NCBI RefSeq assembly: GCF_001544695.2
Contig: NZ_FCOM02000034.1
Location: 1 to 64,000, forward strand
Length of the DNA: 64,000 bases
Direction: 5' to 3'
Source: Caballeronia arvi
GTDB lineage: Bacteria; Pseudomonadota; Gammaproteobacteria; Burkholderiales; Burkholderiaceae
How positions within the stretch are numbered: position 1 is the stretch's first letter; each line of letters opens with the position of its first letter. The position numbers and the translations under genes were made by a program. Shown in pieces: positions 18,271 through 26,651 of this stretch. A model generated the notes under the pieces. It searched no databases. It saw only the letters and a program-made list of their open reading frames with translations, and had not been told where the DNA came from.

Positions 18271-19200
18271 TCAATCGATGCGGTAGAAGCGCCGCGCCGT
18301 GTCGGCGAAGAGCTTGCGCAGATCGGTTTCGGTCGCCTGGGGAAGGGCCGCGAGCACATCGGCGACGATTTCCGTCATGCTCGCCGACAGATTGCCCACC
18401 GGCAGATTGCTCGCGAACATCGACCGGTCGTAGCCGAACAAATCCACGGCTTCGCGGATCACGCGTCGATTGCCCGCGCTGTCCCATTTGCCGTTCGGCA
18501 GGCCGAGTTCCGACACCTTCAGGGTCACGTTCGGACAGGCCGCGAGTGCTTCCATGCCGGAGCGCCAGATCGCGATGCCCTCGTCGGAGCGGTCGAGCGG
18601 CAAGCCGAGGTGATTCGTCACGATCGGCGTGTTCGGGAACGCGCGCGCGACTTCGGCCGCTTCCTTCAGATGCCAGTAAGGCACGCGCAAATCCCACGAA
18701 AAGCCGTATTTGTCGAGAAGGGCGAGACCGCGCAGCCAGGCGTCGTCCTGCATCGTGCCGGGGCGGCCTTGCACGGACTCGCCGGGGCCCGCCGAGATTT
18801 CCGGCTTCGAGCGCACGCCTCGCGCGAGCGGGCTCTTCGCGTGGCCCGCGAGAATCGCATCGCAATCCGGCTGCACGAAGAACACATGCCCGACGATCGC
18901 GCTCGGCAGCCCGCTCTTCGCATTCAGTTTCGTGAGCCATTCGGTCTCGCGCACTTGCTCCTTGCGCGAGCGTTCCGCTTCGACGTGAACGGTGCCGATC
19001 ACATCGAATCCCGCTGTCGCGCGACGGTATTGCTCCGGCAGGAAGTCGCTGCACATGCGGCGATAATCGCCGAGGAAGAACGTGTCGTCGTATTCGTCGG
19101 TGAGCCAGGGGAACGTGCCGTCGGACAGGTCCCAGAAGTGATGATGCGCATCGAGAATCGGCAATTTGAATCCGAGTTCGTTGTGCGATTGGGTGATCAT
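18271..19200 (-). CDS. COG3618 amidohydrolase-family protein (lactonase type), first copy
   Basis: 309 aa; ATG at 19200 overlaps the stop of the preceding paralogue (ATGA). It is a metal-dependent TIM barrel of the amidohydrolase_2 group: the metal-binding HxH in ILDAHHHFWDL near residue 16, VIGTVHVEAE, a conserved His in PIVTNHLGLPLDRS, and a late ASNLPVGN. Family members hydrolyse sugar lactones (for example L-fuconolactonase) or 2-pyrone-4,6-dicarboxylate. The paralogue has SNFPVD at the last position, and here the Asp is a Gly (residue 269), so substrate or metal handling may differ. The substrate is unknown. Confidence 0.8.
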   Translation of the reverse strand: MITQSHNELGFKLPILDAHHHFWDLSDGTFPWLTDEYDDTFFLGDYRRMCSDFLPEQYRRATAGFDVIGTVHVEAERSRKEQVRETEWLTKLNAKSGLPSAIVGHVFFVQPDCDAILAGHAKSPLARGVRSKPEISAGPGESVQGRPGTMQDDAWLRGLALLDKYGFSWDLRVPYWHLKEAAEVARAFPNTPIVTNHLGLPLDRSDEGIAIWRSGMEALAACPNVTLKVSELGLPNGKWDSAGNRRVIREAVDLFGYDRSMFASNLPVGNLSASMTEIVADVLAALPQATETDLRKLFADTARRFYRID

Positions 19201-20150
19201 CGGGATGCCCTTTCGTTGGTCGGGAGCGAACCGCTCGTGCAGGAGCGCGCCCCGAGTCCGAGCGGGCGATACACACGCTCGGCGGTGTCATGGAAAAAGG
19301 CCCGCTGCTGCGCATGCGGCCAGGCGCGCACGAGCTGTGCGAAACCGCTCAGCAGGCCATCGAGCGAGAGGAACATGCCGTCGACGGGAAAGTTGCTGCC
19401 GAACATCAGCCGCTCAGCGCCGAAGAGCGCGTAAAGCGTATCGACGATGGGCTGATTGGCTTCCACGCTCCACGGCTTACCCCGCTCGCACAGCCCCGAT
19501 ACCTTGACGACGACGTTCGGCAGCACCGAGAGCGTTTCCATTGCCTTGCGCCAGCCGCGCAAGGTGTCGGGCGAGCGGTCGCCCGGCACACCCGCGTGAT
19601 TGACGATCAGGAGCGTTTCCGGAAAGTCGCGTGCCACGCACGCCGCCTCGTGCAATTGGGTCCACGGCGCCTGCAGTTCGAAATGCAGCCCGTGTCGCGC
19701 GAGCGCTGCGTAACCGCGCAGCCAGCGATCGTCGGACATCAGCGTGCGGCCTTTCCCGTCCGGGTTGCCCGGCTTGTGACGGACGCTGCGCACGCGGTCG
19801 AATCCGGCCTGCGCGGCGAGCACGTCGTTTGCATCGTCGCGATCGAGCCACGCTTGCGCGGCGATCGCATTCGGCCGTCCGCACGACGCCGCCAGTTGCG
19901 ACACGTAACGGGTCTCGCCGAGCGGGTCGGACGGGTTCCATTCCGCCTCGACATACACGCTGCCGACCACGTCGTGACCGGCGGCATCGCGCAGATAATC
20001 CGCCGGCAGATACGTGCGCTTGATCGCGGAATAGTCGCCGTAGCGGTGCGCGACCAGCGTATCGCCCGTGAGCCACGGATACTGATTCGCTTCGAGATCC
20101 CAGAAATGCTGATGGGCGTCGATGACCGGACCGTCGTAGAGCGCCTTCAT
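19197..20150 (-). CDS. COG3618 amidohydrolase-family protein (lactonase type), second copy
   Basis: 317 aa, ATG at 20150 overlapping the MFS stop (ATGA). It has the same fold as its downstream neighbour: VIDAHQHFWDLEANQYPWL with the HxH pair near residue 12, VVGSVYVEAEWNP, LIVNHAGVPGDRS, and MFGSNFPVDG with Asp257 retained. A C-terminal tail of about 18 residues (GLGARSCTSGSLPTNERASR region) has no counterpart in the paralogue. Two divergent paralogues in one coupled operon suggest two related lactones, or two steps, in one pathway. Confidence 0.82.
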   Translation of the reverse strand: MKALYDGPVIDAHQHFWDLEANQYPWLTGDTLVAHRYGDYSAIKRTYLPADYLRDAAGHDVVGSVYVEAEWNPSDPLGETRYVSQLAASCGRPNAIAAQAWLDRDDANDVLAAQAGFDRVRSVRHKPGNPDGKGRTLMSDDRWLRGYAALARHGLHFELQAPWTQLHEAACVARDFPETLLIVNHAGVPGDRSPDTLRGWRKAMETLSVLPNVVVKVSGLCERGKPWSVEANQPIVDTLYALFGAERLMFGSNFPVDGMFLSLDGLLSGFAQLVRAWPHAQQRAFFHDTAERVYRPLGLGARSCTSGSLPTNERASR

Positions 20151-21451
20151 GCGCGGTCTCCGCGCGGCGCATTGCGGCCGAAGTCGATCATCAGCGAACC
20201 GACGAGATAGGCGAACGCCGCGGCTGCGAAGAACATGATGACGGCGGTGAAACCACCGGTTGCATCGACGAGCACGCCGACGACGATCGGCACGACGATC
20301 GCGCCGCCCGTGCCCGCGAAGTTCATCACGCCGCCGACGAGGCCGACCTGTTCCTGCGGCGCGAGCATCGCGGGGATCAGCCAGTAGAGACCGCCCCACA
20401 GATGGAAGAACACGCCGAGCGACAGCAGGGCGACCGCATAGCGAATGTCCGACACGAACGGCAGCGCGAGCAGGCAGGCGAGCGACATGCCGCCGGACAG
20501 GCCGAACAGGATCTTGAACGCGGCCTTGCGCGAGAAGCGCTTTTGCAGCCAGTCGGCGGTCACGCCCGACAGCACTTCGCCGATCGCGCCAGCAAGGAAG
20601 ATCAGGAAGGTGGCGAAGCCCATGCTGCGGATGTCGAGACCGCGGCCGACCGACAGATAATTCGGTCCCCATGTGACGAGGCCGAAGAACACCATCGCCC
20701 AGCCGATCCGGCCCACCACCATCGCCGCAATCGTGCGGCGCGAGAGCGGCGCCTTCTTCGCGCGCGGCGCTTCGCCGGCGGCAAGCTTCTGCGCGCGGAT
20801 ATAGGTCGTCTCGGCGTCGTCGATGCCGGGATGCTGCTCGGGCGTTTCGCGTAGCAGCCGGTACACGATCAGGCCGAACACGATCGTGACCGCGCCGACG
20901 ATCAGAAACGCCGTGCGCCACGAGCCCGAGAGTGCGATCAGCGCGCTGATCGCGAGGCCGCCGAGCGCCGATCCGAGCGGCGCGCCGCTATCGATCAGCG
21001 TCACGCCGCGCGCGCGTTCGGCGGGCGGCAGCCACGTCGCCGTGAGCTTGGTCGCGGCCGGCATGTAGGGCGCTTCGAACACGCCGAGCCCGATGCGCGA
21101 CAGCAGCAGCGTCACGCCGTTGACCGCGAAGGCTGCGAGACACTGGAAGCCGCCCCACAGCACCGCCGAGATGCCGATCATGCGTCGCGCGCCGAAGCGG
21201 TCGGCGGCCCAGCCGGCGGGAATCTGGAACGTGCTGTAGGTCCAGAAGAACGCCGACAGGATCAAGCCCTGCATCGTCGCGGCGAGATGGAACTCGTGAA
21301 CGATCGTCGGCATCGCGATGGACAGCGACATCCGGTCGATACAGTTGATCGTGTAGAGCACGAATAGCAGCAGCACCATGCGCCAGCGTGTGGTGGACAC
21401 GAGCGAGCGGAACGAACTGGGCGATTCCGCTGTGGGAATATCGGTTTGCAT
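20147..21451 (-). CDS. MFS transporter, sugar-acid/carboxylate type
   Basis: 434 aa, ATG at 21451. About twelve membrane segments; INCIDRMSLSIAMPTI in the first segment and ADRFGARRMIGISAVLWGGF as motif A place it among ACS/glucarate-type symporters. A long cytosolic loop near residues 200-240 (AETTYIRAQKLAAGEAPRAKK region) separates the two halves. It is coupled by overlap to the hydrolase gene and belongs to the GntR-flanked operon, so it probably imports the substrate that the hydrolases and the SAF-domain dehydrogenase process. Confidence 0.88.
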   Translation of the reverse strand: MQTDIPTAESPSSFRSLVSTTRWRMVLLLFVLYTINCIDRMSLSIAMPTIVHEFHLAATMQGLILSAFFWTYSTFQIPAGWAADRFGARRMIGISAVLWGGFQCLAAFAVNGVTLLLSRIGLGVFEAPYMPAATKLTATWLPPAERARGVTLIDSGAPLGSALGGLAISALIALSGSWRTAFLIVGAVTIVFGLIVYRLLRETPEQHPGIDDAETTYIRAQKLAAGEAPRAKKAPLSRRTIAAMVVGRIGWAMVFFGLVTWGPNYLSVGRGLDIRSMGFATFLIFLAGAIGEVLSGVTADWLQKRFSRKAAFKILFGLSGGMSLACLLALPFVSDIRYAVALLSLGVFFHLWGGLYWLIPAMLAPQEQVGLVGGVMNFAGTGGAIVVPIVVGVLVDATGGFTAVIMFFAAAAFAYLVGSLMIDFGRNAPRGDRA

Positions 21452-21504
21452 GTCTCCTCCTTATTGGAACGCGGCGCTTTGCGCGCCGCTTTCAGCGCGT
21501 GCGC

Positions 21505-22872
21505 TCAGTGCGCCGGATTGCGCTGCCATGCTGCGTACAGCGCCGAGCCTTCGAGATCGAGCGCGGCGAGCGGGATCAGATCGCCGCGCGCCACGTCGGC
21601 GAGCAGACGCTTGTTCGCGGCCAGATAGAACGGCGCGGCGCGACCGGCCTTCGCGCGATCGACGAGCAGTGGCGTCGCGCCTTCGATCGCGTGGTGATGG
21701 CCGCCCATCGCCAGCGTTTCGCCCGCCCTGAAGTCGCGGTCCGCGCGCGCGACCATCTGCGCATGCGGCAGTTGCGCGGCGCTTCCCGTCGGCTGGCCGA
21801 GCAGCACGGCGGAGAACAGGCTCATCGGCGTTTCGAGGCCCATCAGGTGATACGGCAGGTAGATGCACGCATAGCGCCCTTTCTTGCCGACGAGATGCCC
21901 CTTCTGCCTGAGCAGTTGCCAGGTCTCGTCGTCCTTGCAGCGGACCACGACGAACACGCCGCCGCCGAAGCTGAGGTCGTCCGGACGGCGCAGGCAGTTG
22001 AACACGTCGACCACGCCCGTGCGATCCAGAATGCCGCCGTCTTCCCTGGGCACGAAGATGTCCGCGAGTTCGCTGATACGCGCGAGCGGATAGTTGAGCG
22101 CGTCGGCGGCCGGCAGAAGGCCGGTCGAATTCGCGACGACGTTCAGCTCGCAATAGTCGGGGGTCGCGCTTTGCGGCAGCATCGAAAGTGCCTGACTGCG
22201 CGCGGCGAGCGTCGCGGGGATATCGTCGCCGAGCGTCCAGCAGCCGTCGAGCGAGGCGGTGTGCCGCTCTTCCAGATAGTCGATGGTGCGCGCCGCCGGA
22301 TCGTAGATGTAGTCGTATTCGCTCGACTTGCCCGCCGCCACGACCTCGAAGCCGAGCACGCGCGCCCACGTGACGAGGCCGATCAGGTTGCTCGGCTGGT
22401 CGCCGTCGGGCGTCGTATAGACGACCTTGTTCTCGATCGCGAGCCGGTTCAGATAAGGCCCGACGACCGAATCGGTCTCCTTGGTCGCCATGGCGACATG
22501 CACGCCGCGCTGCAGCGCGTTCTCCGCGATCCGCACGCTCACTTCGGGCTGCCCGGTCGCCTCCACGACGATGTCGAGCTCCACTGCGTCGAGTAGTCGG
22601 TAGTCGCCGACCAGTGCGATGCGGCCCGCGGCGCGCGCCGCTTTGACGTCGTCAGCGTTGTTGCAGACGGTCGCGGCGCCGGCGTCGAAGCCGAGCGAGG
22701 CGAGCGTGGAGAGGGTGCCGTCGATGTCGAGGTCGCAGAGCGCCGCGATCTGGATGCTCGGCACGGCCCGGCACTGTACGAGCAGCGAGCGCCCGAAGCC
22801 GCCCTTAGGGCCGACGAGCGCGATGCGGATCGAGCGGCTGCCGAGCGTTTTGAAAAGATGTTCGTAGTTCAT
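21505..22872 (-). CDS. SAF-domain NAD(P)-dependent oxidoreductase (homoserine-dehydrogenase-like)
   Basis: 455 aa from the ATG at 22872 with AAGGA seven bases upstream. The N-terminal Rossmann domain reads IRIALVGPKGGFGRSLLVQC, with IVVEATGQPEVSVRIAENAL near residue 105 and HVAMATKETDSVVGP, as in the homoserine dehydrogenase/Gfo-Idh group. The C-terminal part (about 365-430, ARADRDFRAGETLAMGG onwards) is an SAF domain as in altronate dehydratase and sialate synthase. These fusions occur in sugar-acid catabolic operons; the reaction is not known to me. It is the first gene of the operon, facing a GntR regulator across a 420-bp operator region. Confidence 0.78.
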   Translation of the reverse strand: MNYEHLFKTLGSRSIRIALVGPKGGFGRSLLVQCRAVPSIQIAALCDLDIDGTLSTLASLGFDAGAATVCNNADDVKAARAAGRIALVGDYRLLDAVELDIVVEATGQPEVSVRIAENALQRGVHVAMATKETDSVVGPYLNRLAIENKVVYTTPDGDQPSNLIGLVTWARVLGFEVVAAGKSSEYDYIYDPAARTIDYLEERHTASLDGCWTLGDDIPATLAARSQALSMLPQSATPDYCELNVVANSTGLLPAADALNYPLARISELADIFVPREDGGILDRTGVVDVFNCLRRPDDLSFGGGVFVVVRCKDDETWQLLRQKGHLVGKKGRYACIYLPYHLMGLETPMSLFSAVLLGQPTGSAAQLPHAQMVARADRDFRAGETLAMGGHHHAIEGATPLLVDRAKAGRAAPFYLAANKRLLADVARGDLIPLAALDLEGSALYAAWQRNPAH

Positions 22873-22933
22873 GTGTCTGTCCTTGGTGGAGCAAGATTGC
22901 GAATCGGTGCCGAGCCGCAATCCAACGCATTCT

Positions 22934-22941
22934 GGTATACC
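22934..22941. promoter_or_regulatory. GntR operator, site 1
   Basis: GGTATACC, a perfect palindrome within CTGGTATACCG, about 62 nt upstream of the SAF-dehydrogenase start codon. Confidence 0.6.
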
Positions 22942-23130
22942 GATTTGATCTGGTCTGGACGGGAAACAAAAAGAGCCATCGAGTGGTGCTAGGGCGCGCT
23001 GAGATTCACCTGAATTCCTTGCTGCATATGACTCTTCTGGCCATTTTCGGTCGGTTTCATCAATATCTCGATTCGATGCTCCTCTTTCGTGGCGACCGGG
23101 ATTTCCCAACTGAATTTTGCAATCGATAAA

Positions 23131-23144
23131 TCTGGCATACCAGA
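23131..23144. promoter_or_regulatory. GntR operator, site 2
   Basis: TCTGG-CATA-CCAGA, a perfect 5-bp-arm dyad sharing the TGGYATACC core with sites 1 and 3, midway between the divergent start codons. Confidence 0.6.
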
Positions 23145-23241
23145 ATGTAGTTGCACGTCATCATCCGGTCAAGTACGGGATAACACCCGCCACCGGCAAA
23201 GGGCTTGCGCGCCTGTCGCCATCACGTGCGAACTGGTAAAG

Positions 23242-23252
23242 TGGCATACCGG
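23242..23252. promoter_or_regulatory. GntR operator, site 3
   Basis: TGGCATACCGG, the same core, about 41 nt upstream of the GntR start codon and therefore placed for autoregulation. Confidence 0.55.
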
Positions 23253-23292
23253 ATCCGCGCCCACCGCTTTCCGGCATCGAAGGATCGGGGAA

Positions 23293-24006
23293 ATGACTGA
23301 TTTCGAAGACGAATCGGACGCATTCGAGAATGGCGAAGCGCCTGACGAACTGCTGTCGATGCAGATCGCGCAGCGCCTGCGCACGCTCATCGCAACGGAT
23401 GAGCTCAAGCCTGGAGAGCGGCTTCGCGAACGCACGCTCGCGGAGCGGCTCGACGTGTCGCGCACACCGCTACGGGAAGCGCTCAAAGAGCTGGCCAGCG
23501 ACGGTCTGATCGTCGTGCTGCCCAAACGCGGCGCCGTGGTGGCGAAGCTCGGCGCGGCGGAGATTGCGGAAAAGCTGGACGTGCTCGGGGTGATCGAGGC
23601 GTTCGGCGGCGAAACGGCGTGCCGGGTGGCGACCGACGCGGAGATCGCCGAGATCCGCGCGCTTCATTACGAAATGCACGCAGCGTATGAGCGGCGCGAC
23701 CGGATGAACTACTTCCGGCTCAACCAGGCGATCCATACGAGCATCATCGTTGCCGCGAAAAATGCCACGCTCAGAGAGGTTCATGAACGGCTGAACCGGC
23801 AGCTTTATCGCTATCGATTTCAGGGGAGCGTGACGTCGGAGACCTGGCATACCGCGATCGACGAGCACGAGGTCATCGTTCGGCTGTTGTCGGCCCGCGA
23901 GGGCGCGAAGCTCGGCGAATTTCTACGACGCCATGTGCATAGCACATGGGAGCAACTGGCGCCGCACGACGGGGAAGCGCTTCCCGCTGCACAAGACGCT
24001 CAGTGA
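23293..24006 (+). CDS. GntR-family transcriptional regulator, FadR/FCD subfamily
   Basis: 237 aa from the ATG at 23293, directly preceded by a GGGGAA ribosome site; the frame is open upstream but lies in the operator region. The winged helix-turn-helix is at residues 20-85 (LRERTLAERLDVSRTPLREAL, then LPKRGAVVAKL). The C-terminal FCD ligand domain follows, with metal-binding type residues in FRLNQAIHTSIIVAA and AIDEHEVIVRLLSAR. It is divergent from the SAF-dehydrogenase/hydrolase/MFS operon and probably represses it until a pathway intermediate binds. The three TGGYATACC sites lie between the two starts. Confidence 0.9.
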   Translation: MTDFEDESDAFENGEAPDELLSMQIAQRLRTLIATDELKPGERLRERTLAERLDVSRTPLREALKELASDGLIVVLPKRGAVVAKLGAAEIAEKLDVLGVIEAFGGETACRVATDAEIAEIRALHYEMHAAYERRDRMNYFRLNQAIHTSIIVAAKNATLREVHERLNRQLYRYRFQGSVTSETWHTAIDEHEVIVRLLSAREGAKLGEFLRRHVHSTWEQLAPHDGEALPAAQDAQ

Positions 24007-24115
24007 CGGTGCCGGCGGGCCGGTCGGCCCAGGCATCCGTTTCTCTGCGAAAGGATCACCACGCGTAAGGGTGTGCGCCGCGTCTGAAAGCATTCAACAC
24101 GGCGCACCCATCCGC

Positions 24116-24952
24116 CTAACTATCGCGCGCCACCTCCGCATTGCCGCGGCTATAGAGCGGCGCAGTCTTCCCACCGGCAATGCTGTTCCCGATAGCCTGC
24201 AAGTCGAGCGATGGGGTTTTCGCGAGCAGCACATAGGCGAGCCGATTCGTGCGCCACGTGACCGTATTCATCTCGCCGACCCGACTCGATCGCACCGGCG
24301 CATCGCCCTCGTTTTCCTCGATCACGCACAGCGCCACCGGATCACCACGCTCCGGCAGATACACCATCTGGACGAGCGGGCGGTCGTGATAATTCAGGCG
24401 CTGCACGCGCTTGAACTTCAGGCCCGCCTGGCGCAGATCGGGCACATCGACTGGCATGCCATCGCGCTGATGGATATCGGCCATCACCTGTTCGGTGGTG
24501 GCCTTGTCTTCCCGGAGATTGGCGACCGTGTCGCGTCCGTAGAGCACCTGATAGTCGGCCACGCTCTGCACCCACGGATCGACACCCGGCTTCAATGGAT
24601 TCACGCCGCTGAAATAACCCGTGAGCACGCCCGAGCAGATCGCGCCCGCGACGAAGGCCGCGGCCGCCCATTGCATCGAAAAGCGCCGGCTGCTGCCGCG
24701 CGGCGCGCTACGCTCCTGCGGCGCGCTGACGCTGACGAGCTCTTCGATACGGCGCGTCAGGCTCTCCGGCACGGGCGGCACCGTCTGCCGGTCATACGCG
24801 GCACGATACGGCAGCACCGACGCCTGCAATGCCGCGGCCCGCGCCGCCAGTTCGTCCGAGTGCGCGATCGCTGCTTCGACTTCTCCGCGCTGCTCCGGCG
24901 ACAGCTCGCCGTCCACATAGGCCATCAGCAGCGAATCATCGACATTCATCAT
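24116..24952 (-). CDS. Membrane anti-sigma factor
   Basis: 278 aa; ATG at 24952 overlaps the sigma-factor stop (ATGA) and has AGGAG upstream within that gene. The cytosolic N terminus has the anti-sigma pattern LLMAYVDGELSPEQRGEVEAA without the HxxxCxxC zinc site of ZAS proteins. One membrane segment follows at about residues 95-115 (WAAAAFVAGAICSGVLTGYF), and then a periplasmic domain of about 160 residues. It should hold the partner ECF sigma factor at the membrane and release it on an envelope signal, probably by proteolysis. Confidence 0.85.
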   Translation of the reverse strand: MMNVDDSLLMAYVDGELSPEQRGEVEAAIAHSDELAARAAALQASVLPYRAAYDRQTVPPVPESLTRRIEELVSVSAPQERSAPRGSSRRFSMQWAAAAFVAGAICSGVLTGYFSGVNPLKPGVDPWVQSVADYQVLYGRDTVANLREDKATTEQVMADIHQRDGMPVDVPDLRQAGLKFKRVQRLNYHDRPLVQMVYLPERGDPVALCVIEENEGDAPVRSSRVGEMNTVTWRTNRLAYVLLAKTPSLDLQAIGNSIAGGKTAPLYSRGNAEVARDS

Positions 24953-25482
24953 AAGGATTCTCCTTTTCTAGCCGACGCTGGCGCCTGCACGCTGAATTTC
25001 TGTCCGATCGTCAGCCGCGCGCGCGACAGCCGGCTCATGATCGTGCCGATGGGCACGTCGAGCACTTCGGCCGCCTCGCGATAGCTCAGGCCTTCGATCG
25101 CCACCAGCACCATCACGACGCGCTGCGCTTCGGGCAACGCCTCGACGGCGTCGATCACCTGGCGATGCAGCAAATCCAGCTCCGGATTGCGCGCCGAAGG
25201 ATCGGCGAACTGTTCGATTTCCTCGTCCTGCCAGTCCATGCTCCCGCGGTTGCGAATCGATCGGGCGCGCAATTCGTTCATCCACGTCGAATGCACGATC
25301 GAAAAAAGCCAGCTGAGCGCCGACGTGCCCGGCTGAAGCTGGCTGCGCCGTTCCAGCGCCCGCACACAGGCCCGCTGCACCAGATCCTCGGCGTCGTGCG
25401 GGTTCTGCGTCAGCCTCAGCGCGAAGCGCCAGAGCCGCGGCAACAACGTCGGCAGGACGGTCGGCAGGTCGTCGTCGTTCAT
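24949..25482 (-). CDS. ECF-family RNA polymerase sigma factor
   Basis: 177 aa. I choose the ATG at 25482 because AGGAG lies eight bases upstream and because the likely promoter places transcription start near 25510, which excludes the earlier in-frame ATGs at 25512 and 25524. Region 2 is seen in RLWRFALRLTQNPHDAEDLV, region 4 in LPEAQRVVMVLVAIEGLSY and EAAEVLDVPIGTIMSRL; no sigma 1.1 or region 3 is present. It is coupled to its anti-sigma gene by a 4-nt overlap. Four GGAATA/GGAACA-type promoters in this window are candidate targets, three of them sharing an exact 15-nt spacer and the -10 CTGTTTT. Confidence 0.92.
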   Translation of the reverse strand: MNDDDLPTVLPTLLPRLWRFALRLTQNPHDAEDLVQRACVRALERRSQLQPGTSALSWLFSIVHSTWMNELRARSIRNRGSMDWQDEEIEQFADPSARNPELDLLHRQVIDAVEALPEAQRVVMVLVAIEGLSYREAAEVLDVPIGTIMSRLSRARLTIGQKFSVQAPASARKGESL

Positions 25483-25515
25483 CGGGGCAGCTCCTGAAAT
25501 GGGCGCGCTCATGAT

Positions 25516-25544
25516 TGACAACACTCCAGAGGGGAATCTATTCC
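25516..25544 (-). promoter_or_regulatory. Possible autoregulated ECF promoter of the sigma/anti-sigma operon
   Basis: On the minus strand GGAATA (25544-25539), then 14 nt, then GTGTTGTCA (25524-25516). The -35 is identical to the other ECF candidates, but the -10 differs by one T-to-G change and a one-base shorter spacer, so this is a weaker match. Confidence 0.5.
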
Positions 25545-25567
25545 ACGAATTTTTCGAGTTTTTTTGC

Positions 25568-25597
25568 GGAATAAGCCGGCGAGGGCGGCTGTTTTCG
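25568..25597 (+). promoter_or_regulatory. Predicted ECF promoter of the 78-aa gene
   Basis: GGAATA (25568-25573), 15 nt, CTGTTTTCG (25589-25597). Transcription start expected near 25604, 47 nt before the start codon at 25651. Same boxes and spacing as at 50568 and 52524 on the minus strand. Confidence 0.7.
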
Positions 25598-25650
25598 GGT
25601 CACGGATCGCGCATCGAAGCGCACTCGAACCACTGAATAGGAGACAGATC

Positions 25651-25887
25651 ATGGAGTCCCTCCTCGACCGGGCCCGGCAGGCAGGCATGGCGGTCATGCT
25701 GGACGCGTGCATCGGACGCGAACGTTTTCATAGCATAGTCGGTTCGGCCGCCACACTCGAACGATTTGCGCAGCTTTGCGAAACGCCGACGGTGAATCGC
25801 GACACGCTCGTGAACTGGGCCGGGCTCTGCGAACGCAAAGACATGGCCGCCGTCGAAGCGGCGATCCGGCAGGCGCTCGGCGAATGA
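25651..25887 (+). CDS. Conserved-looking small protein of unknown function, 78 aa
   Basis: ATG at 25651 with AGGAG seven bases upstream; the frame is open further upstream, but the promoter lies there. The protein (MESLLDRARQAGMAVML at the start) is predicted mostly helical, soluble, with two cysteines (positions 20 and 43 region, DACIGRERF and QLCETP) and a third in GLCERKD. It has no signal peptide or membrane segment. I do not recognise the family. It sits between the ECF sigma operon and hcp and carries an ECF-type promoter, so it is a likely member of the sigma regulon. Transcripts could also read through into hcp, as I see no terminator in the 164-bp gap. Confidence 0.75.
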   Translation: MESLLDRARQAGMAVMLDACIGRERFHSIVGSAATLERFAQLCETPTVNRDTLVNWAGLCERKDMAAVEAAIRQALGE

Positions 25888-26051
25888 ACTCAGGCTGATG
25901 CGTGCCGGCAAAAAACGCATCGAAGCATCGTAAATAATTCGTAATCCAAAGTAACGCGGGTAATCAGCAGAAAGCTCGCAAACCACGCTTCGCGTTTCAA
26001 CGCGACGCGCATCGACCTGTGCCGCAAGGCGCGCATTTTTCGGAGACTGAC

Positions 26052-26612
26052 ATGGCCGTAGATATGTTTCTCAAGCTGGGCGATATCAAGGGTGAATCTC
26101 AGGCGGTAGGTCACACCGACGAGATCGAGATACTGAGCTGGTCGTGGGGATGCTCGCAGACGGGCACGACGCACAGCGGCACGGGCGGCGGCACCGGGAC
26201 CGCATCGGTGCAGGATCTGTCCATCAGCAAGTACGTCGACAAGAGTTCGCCCACGATCGTGCAGTCGTGCTGTCAGGGCGTGCACATGCCCGAGGCCGTG
26301 CTCACGCTGCGCAAGGCGGGCGGCAACGACCCGGTCGAGTATCTGAAGATCACGCTCAAGGAAGTGCTCATCAGCCGACACTCGGTCGGCTCCGGCGGCG
26401 GAGATCAGATCGCCGAGAACGTCACGCTGAACTTCGCGCAATTCTGCGTCGAGTATCAGCCGCAGGACAACAACGGCGCGAAGAAAGGCGGCGTCGTGAC
26501 CGGCAAATGGAACATCCCGAAGAACACGGCGAATTGCGACTCCGGCCCGGGCGCGAGCCCCAGTTCGAGTTCGAGCTCCAGTTCGCGCTCGTCGTCTTCG
26601 CCGAGGCCCTAG
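26052..26612 (+). CDS. hcp: T6SS tube protein Hcp with a Ser-rich C-terminal tail
   Basis: 186 aa, ATG at 26052 with GGAG seven bases upstream. The Hcp fold is seen in MAVDMFLKLGDIKGESQ, HTDEIEILSWSWGCSQTG, DLSISKYVDKSSP, YLKITLKEVLISRHSVGSGG and ENVTLNFAQFCVEYQPQ. Hexameric rings stack into the tube that is fired into target cells and can carry small effectors in the ring lumen. Usual Hcp1-type length is about 160-165; here residues 164-186 form an extra tail rich in serine (runs of eight and four Ser) ending SPRP. First gene of the structural operon (TssD). Confidence 0.95.
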   Translation: MAVDMFLKLGDIKGESQAVGHTDEIEILSWSWGCSQTGTTHSGTGGGTGTASVQDLSISKYVDKSSPTIVQSCCQGVHMPEAVLTLRKAGGNDPVEYLKITLKEVLISRHSVGSGGGDQIAENVTLNFAQFCVEYQPQDNNGAKKGGVVTGKWNIPKNTANCDSGPGASPSSSSSSSSRSSSSPRP

Positions 26613-26651
26613 TAGGCCACCTTCCGTTCAATGCTCGTCGCGGATACCGCC

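Noticed and set aside
24062-24112. Hairpin between the GntR and anti-sigma genes as a bidirectional terminator
   Set aside because: Stem is broken by a 2-nt bulge, the loop is about 19 nt and no T tract is seen on either strand.
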